From an uncultured Lysobacteraceae bacterium (GTDB lineage: Bacteria; Pseudomonadota; Gammaproteobacteria; Xanthomonadales; Rhodanobacteraceae): a DNA stretch of 12,613 nt. Positions 7,652 through 12,613 of this stretch are shown here, one piece after another. Position numbers and translations under genes: made by a program. The stretch lies in NCBI GenBank assembly GCA_946480705.1, contig CAMLLF010000035.1, positions 1-12,613 on the forward strand, given 5' to 3'. Each line of letters starts with the position of its first letter. Position 1 is the stretch's first letter. The notes under the pieces were generated by a model. The model ran no database searches. It was given only the letters and a program-made list of their open reading frames with translations, and was not told where the DNA came from.

Positions 7652-8397
7652 CACTTCGACGCCGCGGGGGAGGCCGGGAACGCGAACTTCGCGTCGTCGA
7701 CCGGGACGTTCACCTCGATCTTCTCGAGCGTGATCTTCTGTTGCTTCGGCGCGCCCTTCGGCCCGCTCTCGATCGAGAACGGCATAAAGACGCCGGCCAC
7801 TTTCTCGTAGTTGCCGAGGTCGCTCTCGAACTCCTGTTCGCTGCCGCGCACCTTGCGCTGCGTCACCGTGCGGATCTCCAGGAAGTAGTCAGGATCGAAG
7901 TAGAAGTACTTCACGTCCCCGTCCTTCTCGCTCACCTTGAGCTTGTGCGCCGCCGTGCCGTCGACGTCCTCGGTACCGAGGTATTCGATCGTGCTGCCCT
8001 TCGCCCGCCAGTCGACGAGCGGGCCGTCGATGTCGGCGTCGTCGATCAGTCCCTTGCTGTCGTCGGCCGATAGCTTCTCGGGGTCCTTGCGGCCGCCGAA
8101 CGGCTGGATCTGCCAGCCTTCCGTGCCATCGTAGGCCTGCACCGACGTCATGCCCTGCAACGACGCTTCCTGCCGGACCTTGCCGGCGCGGCTGACGATC
8201 GTGTCGAGCGTGAGATCGACCGAGAAGTCGCCGGTGAAGGACATCTTGCCGGTCGCGCGCAGCGAATCGATCGCCTTGATCGCATCGCGCCCTCCCTTCG
8301 CCTCGAGATTCTTCGCGATCAGCTCTTCGGCAGTCAGGGCGCTGGCCGCGCCCGAAGCCGCGAGCAGCAGCGCGCACAAGCAGATGCGTCTGTGCAT
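7651..8397 (-). CDS. Exported LolA/RseB-fold-like protein (outer-membrane lipoprotein-sorting-like)
   Basis: 248 aa. The frame is open to 8466, but ATG 8397 is chosen because AGGAG lies 5 nt upstream and the protein then begins with a clean signal peptide (MHRRIC, hydrophobic LCALLLAASGAASA, cleavage near residue 20). There is no Cys lipobox at the cleavage site. The mature part starts with TAEELIAKNLEAKGGRDAIKAI, split here by reading as TAEELIAKN and AKGGRDAIKAI, the usual opening of the small periplasmic proteins with a half-barrel LolA/LolB/RseB-like fold. It continues with alternating β-strands such as QAYDGTEGWQIQPFGG, AAHKLKVSEKDG and KYFYFDPDYFLEIR. Family members bind hydrophobic ligands or lipoproteins in the periplasm; the ligand here is unknown. 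It is the first gene of a two-gene unit with the BNR protein, and its last codons contain the ribosome binding site for that gene. Confidence 0.8.
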   Translation of the reverse strand: MHRRICLCALLLAASGAASALTAEELIAKNLEAKGGRDAIKAIDSLRATGKMSFTGDFSVDLTLDTIVSRAGKVRQEASLQGMTSVQAYDGTEGWQIQPFGGRKDPEKLSADDSKGLIDDADIDGPLVDWRAKGSTIEYLGTEDVDGTAAHKLKVSEKDGDVKYFYFDPDYFLEIRTVTQRKVRGSEQEFESDLGNYEKVAGVFMPFSIESGPKGAPKQQKITLEKIEVNVPVDDAKFAFPASPAASK

Positions 8398-8415
8398 GGG
8401 AACTCCTACTGGATT

Positions 8416-8421
8416 GGTATA
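8416..8421 (-). promoter_or_regulatory. Possible -10 box of the LolA-like/BNR operon
   Basis: TATACC lies 19 nt before ATG 8397, within GTATACCAAT. No good -35 box stands 16-18 nt upstream, and the leader would be only about a dozen bases, so this is a weak call. Confidence 0.25.
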
Positions 8422-8585
8422 CGACGGAAACAGCGCGAATCGCCTGCGCCGGAGCCCTGTCGGCACGAGCCGAAGCAGAGCCTACGCCGCGCGGCTCGGC
8501 CTGCAGATGGGGAAGAAGTCATGCCGGAAGATCAGGACGCCGCGCCTGCGGGCGGAGACTGGGCGGCGGCGGGCGTCGGCGGCTG

Positions 8586-8755
8586 CAGCGCATCGAGGTC
8601 TGCCACCCGTGCGGTATGCCGTCCTCACGGCATCCGGCCGTGCAGCGGGAAGGCGCGGGACCCGGGCCACCGAGGGTTGCCGCGATGGCGTCGAGGTGTT
8701 CCGTGCGTTCGGTCAGGACGGGCACCTTCCAGCGCCGCACGAAGGCGGCGCGCAC
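8586..8755 (-). pseudogene. Degraded fragment of an SF2 (DEAD/DEAH-type) helicase C-terminal domain
   Basis: From 8755 down to about 8672 one - strand frame reads VRAAFVRRWK then VPVLTERTEHLDAIAATL. In a second frame, from 8651, it continues FPLHGRMP, meets a stop (8627-8625), and reads on as RVADLDAL to 8586. Joined in this order the pieces match the start of the second RecA-like domain in a family of DEAD/DEAH helicases, where a VLTERTEHLDAL-like strand and helix is followed by a LHGRM motif, a helix ending in LDALP and then an ATGRxxGEGFD motif. The last motif is missing. A stop codon (TAG) directly precedes the first piece. With at least one frame change, two stops and both ends lost, this is a relic. 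The match is from memory of the family, not from a search. Confidence 0.5.
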
Positions 8756-8909
8756 CTACGGGGCGGGATCAAAATGCGGGCGGAAACTTCGGTCGTCGAA
8801 GATCGACTACGGTTTTTTCCGTACGCGAAAAAAATCAAAGCCGAACTTCTGCAGCGCCGGCGGAAGCATGTCTTGCGCGCGAATCCTCTTCCGGGTTCGA
8901 GAATCCAAA

Positions 8910-8930
8910 CTGCTCCGATAAAGGGAGCAG
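8910..8930. repeat. Short perfect hairpin
   Basis: A 7-bp perfect stem (CTGCTCC at 8910-8916 with GGAGCAG at 8924-8930) closes a GATAAAG loop. No T-run follows on either strand, so I do not call it a terminator; it may be chance or part of a lost regulatory leader. Confidence 0.35.
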
Positions 8931-9200
8931 ATGTTTATTCGACCAGTAGTGAAAAATTTACGGAAGTCCGTCGACGACGTATTCTCCGGAAAATCGCGTC
9001 ACCTCCTGCCTTGTACGGCCTTCGTAGTCGCGCCGTTCGAATTGCCTGGGCGAGTGGCTCAAGGCTTCCCGCTATTTTTCGATTTCGACGGCAGAAGGCC
9101 ACTGCGTGAGCCCGAGCGGACATTCGAGAAGCAGGAGAGAGTGCTTACAGGAAAAGTTTCGGCAAGACAGGGCTGCTCACTTCGCCGAAAACGCTGCAAC

Positions 9201-9225
9201 AAAAAAGCCGGCACTGGGCCGGCTT
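9201..9225 (-). terminator. Rho-independent terminator of the tRNA-Ala gene
   Basis: An 8-bp perfect stem (9205-9212 with 9218-9225, loop of 5) is followed on the - strand by a T-run (A-run 9201-9206 on +). It lies 23 nt beyond the CCA end of the tRNA, so the tRNA is probably transcribed alone. Confidence 0.85.
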
Positions 9226-9248
9226 CAATCGAATCGCTGAGTTGTAAG

Positions 9249-9324
<76 letters not shown>

Positions 9325-9363
9325 ACGTTGACTCGTCTGCACGGGTCTCGCGCAAGGAGGCGA

Positions 9364-9392
9364 ATCCTAGCGTGGGATGCGGCGGATGCCAA
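9364..9392 (-). promoter_or_regulatory. σ70-type promoter of the tRNA-Ala gene
   Basis: On the - strand TTGGCA (9392-9387) and TAGGAT (9369-9364) are separated by exactly 17 nt. Initiation about 7 nt on would give a leader of roughly 33 nt before the tRNA 5' end at 9324, normal for a stand-alone tRNA gene. Confidence 0.6.
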
Positions 9393-9562
9393 GACCCTGC
9401 CGCGGAGGCGACGCCGAGGCGGGGCATCCGTCCGTGCCGGGCTCTCGCTGCGGCCCGCGACGTTCCGCCGAAGGCCCCGATTCGCCTGGGCCGGTTGACC
9501 GATCAGTCCGGCGTCGTGCGCCCGAAACCCGCCGCTCCTCTGAAACGTCCGTTCGACCCGCC

Positions 9563-9571
9563 TGCTAGAAT
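9563..9571 (+). promoter_or_regulatory. Extended -10 promoter of the LpxB-N-like gene
   Basis: TGCTAGAAT is an extended -10 element (TGn followed by TAGAAT at 9566-9571). No clear -35 box is found at 17 nt, as is usual for extended -10 promoters; CTGAAA at 9540-9545 is too far away. A start near 9578 would leave a leader of about 55 nt. Confidence 0.45.
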
Positions 9572-9632
9572 CCGCGGTCGTATCGCGCCCAGCCCGCGCG
9601 CCGCCTTCCTCTCCAGTCCCGGTTGTCGTCCC

Positions 9633-9953
9633 ATGGATCAAGTTCTTTTCGACTTCGAGCACGTCGTCATCACGCCGTGGAAGCTCATCGGCTATCTCGG
9701 CGCGTTTCTGTTCACGGCGCGCTGGTTCGTCCAGCTCTACGCGACGCGCAAGGCCAAGCGCGCGCATCTGCCGATGATGTTCTGGTATCTGTCGATCGTC
9801 GGCAGCCTGATGACGCTGTCGTATTTCATCTGGGGCAAGAACGATTCGGTCGGCATCATCCAGAACGCGTTTCCGGCAGTCGTGGCGACGTACAACCTGC
9901 TCATCGAAATGCGGCATCGGCATCAGGAGAAGGCGCACGCGCGCAACGCCTGA
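9633..9953 (+). CDS. Small membrane protein with LpxB N-terminal-like (LAB_N) domain
   Basis: 106 aa from ATG 9633. No strong Shine-Dalgarno sequence precedes it, but the protein start fits the family and there is no other good start. The sequence has three hydrophobic segments (about 17-36, 47-67 and 73-92) and the LAB_N signature: TARWFVQ, then LPMMFWYLSIVGSLM with the FW-x-x-S-x-x-G core, then a D-x-V-x-I-x-Q-type segment (NDSVGIIQN) and a Y-N-L helix. In LpxB the domain sits at the N-terminus of lipid-A-disaccharide synthase; here it stands alone, without the glycosyltransferase part. Stand-alone members are found beside lipid or sugar transfer genes, and a role in envelope lipid handling is only inferred. 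The C-terminal tail is basic (RHRHQEKAHARNA) and probably cytoplasmic. It ends just before a strong terminator. Confidence 0.88.
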   Translation: MDQVLFDFEHVVITPWKLIGYLGAFLFTARWFVQLYATRKAKRAHLPMMFWYLSIVGSLMTLSYFIWGKNDSVGIIQNAFPAVVATYNLLIEMRHRHQEKAHARNA

Positions 9954-9964
9954 GTCGCGCTGCG

Positions 9965-10007
9965 GCACCCCGAAAAAGGCGGCCATTGGCCGCCTTTTTC
10001 GGGGTGC
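9965..10007. terminator. Perfect 20-bp inverted repeat, bidirectional terminator
   Basis: 9965-9984 and 9988-10007 are exact reverse complements, with a 3-nt ATT loop. The stem contains five A then GGCGGCC on one arm and the matching GGCCGCC then five T on the other, so either strand gives a GC-rich hairpin followed by a T-run. It lies 11 nt after the LpxB-N-like gene (9953) and 104 nt after the end of the convergent DUF1329 gene (10112). It should stop transcripts from both sides. The remaining bases of 9954-10111 show nothing else. Confidence 0.9.
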
Positions 10008-10111
10008 GAACCGCGACGTGTGTCGAGGTTGCGACCGGCAGAGTCCCGCGGCTCGCCCGGCTCCGGCCTGGGAGGGTGACCTCGGCCGGGCGGCGCGGTT
10101 AACGGCTTCGC

Positions 10112-11473
10112 TTACTGAATGCCGCGCGTGCGCAGGGCAGCCGGCGCGAAGTCGGCGGGCGTGCGCTGCAGACTGAAGTTGAGCTGTTCTTCCTGGTTGT
10201 CGAGTCCGCTGACGAGGTAGCGGCCGGTCAACAGGTCGTAGTGCACTTCGAGCGTCGGGGACACCATCGGCACTTCGTAGTAATTGATCACGTGGGCTTC
10301 GGACACGCGCCAGAGCTTGCCCTTGGCGTCGTAGTGATCGGCGACGAGGATCTGCCAGCTGTCTTCGTCGAGGTAGTACGTGCGGCGCGGATTGATGTGG
10401 CGCTGGCCGGTCTTCAGGGTCGCTTCGACGACCCAGACGCGGTGCAGTTCGTAGCGCAGGTGCTGCGGCGCGAGGTGGCCGGCCTTGACGAGGTCTCCGG
10501 GCTTCAGCTCGCTCGCGTCCGCGCGGTAGGCGTTGTACGGCACGAACAGTTCGCGCTTGCCGACCAGCTTCCAGTCGTAGCGGTCGAGCGCGCCGTTGAA
10601 CATGTCGAGCATGTCGTTCGTGCGCAGGCCTTCGGATGCGGTGCCCGGGTTGTCATAGGCGACGTTCGGCGCGCGGCGCACGCGGCGCTGGCCGGCGTTG
10701 TACAGCCACACGTCGCGCGGCGAGACGGTCGGGTTCAGCGTTTCGTGGACGACCTGCATGTTGCCGGCGAGGCGTGCGGGGCTTTCCACGCTCTGGAAGT
10801 AGTACGAGAACACGTTGTCGATCGCGCTCAGGGTCGAGCCCTGGCGGAAGTAGGGGAACAGGAATTCCTCGCGCACGCGGGCGAGGACGAACTGGCCCGA
10901 TGCGGTCGGCGCAGCCTGGTTCCACCAGCGCGACAGCGCGATGCCGCGGTATTTCAGCTTGTGGTTCCAGATCGCTTCGGCGCCGCTCTGCGGCAGCGGG
11001 AACGGAAAGCCTTCGGCCGCGTCGTTGAGTACGTCGCTGCCGTCGGCGAGCTTCGCGGTCGTCGCATTCTTGCGCGTGGTTTCGTAGGTGCGCGCCGGGA
11101 ATGCGGCGCTGCGGCGGGTCGGATAGACGTTGAGCTTCATATCCGGATATTTCTTCAGCAGCGCGATGTGGCCCGGCGACAGCTTGTCGGCGAAGCGGGC
11201 AACGTTCGAGCCATCGATCGCGAACGAGATCGCGTCGTTCGCATAAGGATCGGGATGCGCGCCGCCGAGCGTGTAGTTCTGCGGCGGGCTCGTGAGGCCG
11301 CCGCTCCAGCCCGGAATCGTGCCGGCGGTGTTGCCCTGGCGTTCGCCGCCGAGCGGGGTCAGGTCCTTTTCGAGGCGTGCCGCGTCCTGCGGCGTGACGA
11401 CGGCGTGGGCGCTGACGGTGAACAGCGCGACGACGCACATCAGCGGCAGACGCCGCCAATCGATGGCAAACAT
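10112..11473 (-). CDS. DUF1329 exported protein
   Basis: 453 aa from ATG 11473; GGAG lies 6 nt upstream, which supports the start. Residues 1-24 are a signal peptide (MFAIDWRRLP, hydrophobic core, cleavage at SAHA-VV). The mature protein opens with TPQDAARLEKDLTPLGGER and GTIPGWSGGL, then has a conserved stretch of aromatic-rich segments (WNHKLKYRG, WLYNAGQRRVRRAPN, YDWKLVGKRELFVPYNAYR, HRVWVVEATLK, RRTYYLDEDSWQILVADHYD). This is the hallmark order of the DUF1329 family (PF07044), whose members have a LolA/RseB-like half-barrel and are predicted to work in the periplasm or at the outer membrane. In pseudomonads it often stands beside DUF1302, an MMPL/RND transporter and a BNR-type protein; none of these neighbours is adjacent here, though a BNR gene lies about 3 kb away. 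The function is unknown; lipid or sterol handling is inference. Confidence 0.92.
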   Translation of the reverse strand: MFAIDWRRLPLMCVVALFTVSAHAVVTPQDAARLEKDLTPLGGERQGNTAGTIPGWSGGLTSPPQNYTLGGAHPDPYANDAISFAIDGSNVARFADKLSPGHIALLKKYPDMKLNVYPTRRSAAFPARTYETTRKNATTAKLADGSDVLNDAAEGFPFPLPQSGAEAIWNHKLKYRGIALSRWWNQAAPTASGQFVLARVREEFLFPYFRQGSTLSAIDNVFSYYFQSVESPARLAGNMQVVHETLNPTVSPRDVWLYNAGQRRVRRAPNVAYDNPGTASEGLRTNDMLDMFNGALDRYDWKLVGKRELFVPYNAYRADASELKPGDLVKAGHLAPQHLRYELHRVWVVEATLKTGQRHINPRRTYYLDEDSWQILVADHYDAKGKLWRVSEAHVINYYEVPMVSPTLEVHYDLLTGRYLVSGLDNQEEQLNFSLQRTPADFAPAALRTRGIQ

Positions 11474-11663
11474 GGATCACTCCAGATTTCGATGAAGCCG
11501 GGGCCGCGGTGCGCGTCCTGCGCGGGCGGCAAATGCCAAATCCTTGAGCAGCGAGAGAGCCGGCTGAAGAGCGGGGGCGCGCATGGTCTCTGCGCGATCT
11601 AGAGCAAACCATCGGCGCAGCGCGTGGCGCCCGGTGTCATCTGAATGGGCGTTCAGCGTGGCG

Positions 11664-11700
11664 CAGGTTGGCTCGAGCCGCAGGCGAAGCCCAACATCGA
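11664..11700 (-). repeat. Intergenic 37-nt repeat, copy 1
   Basis: On the - strand it begins TCGATGTTGG, has the core CTTCGCCTGCGGCTC and ends in CCAACCTG. It matches copy 2 (11822-11858, + strand) at about 31 of 37 positions. Ends of the form GTTGGGCT and AGCCAAC make each copy a small imperfect hairpin. Similar elements are scattered between genes in many GC-rich gammaproteobacteria (knowledge from memory). Confidence 0.65.
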
Positions 11701-11821
11701 GGTGGTTCGGCGTGGCGATTGTCTGGCGGAGCGACCGGGCTGACGAGGCGGATGCGCCGGACGCGTTGCGGAACGGCGTCGAGAGCTTTCGTCTCGGGAC
11801 GTTCGCTTTGCGGGTATTTTC

Positions 11822-11858
11822 TCGACGTTGGACTTCGCCTGCGGCTCACCCCGACCTA
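11822..11858 (+). repeat. Intergenic 37-nt repeat, copy 2
   Basis: On the + strand it begins TCGACGTTGG, shares the exact 15-nt core CTTCGCCTGCGGCTC with copy 1 and ends CCGACCTA. It lies in opposite orientation to copy 1 across 121 nt. It is more decayed at its right arm (CACCCCGAC), so its own hairpin is weaker. Confidence 0.6.
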
Positions 11859-11908
11859 TACGTCATTGCGGGTCGTAGCCGAGCAGTGGCGGGCTGGGAA
11901 GCTGGAAC

Positions 11909-11942
11909 GCCCTCTCTCCCAAGCTCGCCTGGGGGAGAGGGC
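11909..11942. repeat. GC-rich palindrome after metH
   Basis: GCCCTCTCTCCCA (11909-11921) pairs with TGGGGGAGAGGGC (11930-11942): 13 bp with one G·T pair and an 8-nt loop. It lies 38 nt beyond the metH stop. No T-run follows, so it is not a classical terminator, but it could protect or end the metH transcript. CCCTCTCCC/GGGAGAGGG palindromes are frequent between genes in Xanthomonadaceae-like genomes. Confidence 0.6.
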
Positions 11943-11980
11943 TTAACGCGCCCGTTTCTCACGCACGCCCGATCCCGTCG

Positions 11981-12613
11981 TCACTCCGGGTCGTAATCGA
12001 GCAGCGGCGCGAGCCAGCGTTCGGCGACTTCGAGGGTCCAGCCTTTGCGCTTTGCGTAGTCTTCCACTTGTTCCTTCGTGACTCGGCCGACGACGAAGTA
12101 CTGGCTCTGCGGGTGCGAGAAGTACCAGCCCGATACCGCGGCTGCGGGGTACATCGCGAAGCTGTCGGTGAGTTCGATGCCGGTGTTGTTTTCGGCGTCG
12201 AGCAGGTCGAACAGCGTGCCTTTCTCGGTGTGTTCGGGGCAGGCGGGGTAGGCGGGTGCCGGGCGGATGCCGCGGTATTTCTCGGCGATGAGGTCGTCGT
12301 TGGCGAGGCCCTCGTCGGCGGCGTAGCCCCAGAATTCGCGGCGCACGCGTTCGTGCATGCGTTCGGCGAAGGCTTCGGCGAGGCGGTCGGCGAGCGCCTT
12401 GAGCAGGATCGACGCATAGTCGTCGTGGTCGCGCTCGAAGCGTTCCAGGTGCGGCTCGATGCCGATGCCGGCGGTCACGGCGAAGCCGCCGATCCAGTCG
12501 TTCACGCCGGAGGTCTTCGGCGCGATGAAGTCGGCGAGGCAGAAATCGGGGCGTTCGACCGGCTTGTCGGCCTGCTGGCGCAGGAAGCGCAGCATCGTCG
12601 GCTTGCCGTCGCC
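11981..12613 (-). CDS. metH: Cobalamin-dependent methionine synthase, C-terminal activation domain (5' truncated)
   Basis: The frame is open to the window end (12613) and stops at TGA 11983-11981, giving the last 210 residues or so. MetH moves a methyl group from methyltetrahydrofolate to homocysteine through cobalamin. The part seen is the AdoMet-binding reactivation domain, used when cob(II)alamin is reductively remethylated. Matching segments are [69 protein letters not shown] and [10 protein letters not shown], ending in [11 protein letters not shown]. Where E. coli MetH has the AdoMet-binding R-x-x-x-G-Y motif, this protein has RPAPAY, with Ala in place of Gly. The internal ATG at 12595 is not the start: in-frame sequence GDGKPT precedes it, and the B12-binding and substrate modules must lie to the right. 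Confidence 0.95.
   Translation of the reverse strand, partial: GDGKPTMLRFLRQQADKPVERPDFCLADFIAPKTSGVNDWIGGFAVTAGIGIEPHLERFERDHDDYASILLKALADRLAEAFAERMHERVRREFWGYAADEGLANDDLIAEKYRGIRPAPAYPACPEHTEKGTLFDLLDAENNTGIELTDSFAMYPAAAVSGWYFSHPQSQYFVVGRVTKEQVEDYAKRKGWTLEVAERWLAPLLDYDPE

Larger units (their letters stand above)
8398..9248. other. Long stretch without an intact gene
   Basis: About 850 bp separate the LolA-like gene from the tRNA. No frame on either strand reads as a plausible whole protein. The right half (about 8770-9190) is visibly more AT-rich than the genes, with T- and A-runs near 8811-8836. The stretch holds a degraded helicase fragment (8586-8755), a 7-bp perfect hairpin (8910-8916 with 8924-8930), a consensus-like AGGAGGTGA on the - strand (9007-8999) with no convincing frame after it, and the tRNA terminator (9201-9225). 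It looks like a decaying former gene region or old insertion site. Confidence 0.6.
9325..9632. other. Divergent promoter region between tRNA-Ala and the LpxB-N-like gene
   Basis: About 308 bp with no gene. It contains the tRNA promoter on the - strand and an extended -10 promoter on the + strand. The frame of the next gene is open through this region, but it also runs straight through the tRNA, so the upstream extension is not coding. Confidence 0.6.
11474..11980. other. Non-coding region with repeats between DUF1329 and metH
   Basis: About 507 bp without a convincing gene on either strand. It contains two inverted copies of a 37-nt repeat (11664-11700 and 11822-11858) and a GC-rich palindrome (11909-11942). 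The promoter of the DUF1329 gene must lie near 11480-11640, but I see no hexamer pair there that I would defend. Confidence 0.65.

Noticed and set aside
8392..8949. A + strand frame of 185 codons in the long spacer
   Set aside because: It has no ribosome binding site, overlaps the start of the LolA-like gene, shows no recognisable domain, and the - strand of the same bases carries the helicase relic.
8935..9123. A small - strand frame of 62 codons containing a consensus-like AGGAGGTGA (9007-8999)
   Set aside because: The AGGAGGTGA lies inside the frame, not before its ATG. Starts after it give only very short Arg-rich or truncated peptides, so I take it as chance.
10241..11602. A 453-codon + strand frame antisense to the DUF1329 gene
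   Set aside because: It is a mirror frame of a GC-rich gene with no signal or domain; the - strand has a signal peptide, ribosome binding site and clear DUF1329 features.
11664..11942. A CRISPR array built from the repeats in this spacer
   Set aside because: There are only two copies, in opposite orientation and imperfect, 121 nt apart, with no cas genes.
11583..11996. A 137-codon + strand frame between DUF1329 and metH
   Set aside because: It runs across both intergenic repeat copies and the palindrome into the metH 3' end, with Ser/Arg-rich sequence and no recognisable domain.

Overview
The window looks like a piece of a GC-rich proteobacterial chromosome. The gene set points to a gammaproteobacterium of the Lysobacterales/Xanthomonadales type (Lysobacter or Luteimonas-like): cobalamin-dependent methionine synthase, a stand-alone LpxB-N-domain membrane protein, a DUF1329 exported protein, a long sortilin-like BNR-repeat exported protein, and GC-rich palindromic repeats between genes. 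This taxonomic call is inference from gene families and base composition.

Left part (1-4249, + strand): a compact accessory operon that looks like part of a restriction-modification or phage-defence island. It holds the C-terminal end of a type III-like (COG2189-type) DNA methyltransferase, then an HNH endonuclease whose ATG overlaps the methyltransferase stop (ATGA), then, 11 nt on, a UvrD-like SF1 helicase with a RelE/ParE-like domain at its N-terminus. Modification, cutting and DNA translocation would be encoded side by side. The catalytic part of the methyltransferase and any Res-type subunit would lie outside the window. This is the part most worth following up.

Middle (4250-8397, - strand): a terminator between convergent genes, then a two-gene exported-protein unit read right to left: a LolA/RseB-fold-like protein of about 248 aa and a sortilin/VPS10-type BNR-repeat protein of about 1080 aa with 11 recognisable Asp-boxes. 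The end of the first gene carries the ribosome binding site of the second.

8398-9632: a mostly non-coding stretch. It holds a badly degraded fragment of an SF2 helicase on the - strand (8586-8755), a tRNA-Ala(CGC) gene with its own promoter and terminator (- strand), and the promoter region of the next gene.

Right part (9633-12613): a small three-segment membrane protein with an LpxB-N-like domain (+), a perfect 20-bp inverted repeat acting as a terminator between convergent genes, a DUF1329 exported protein (-), about 500 bp of non-coding DNA with two inverted copies of a 37-nt repeat and a GC-rich palindrome, and the C-terminal AdoMet-binding activation domain of MetH (-), cut by the window end.
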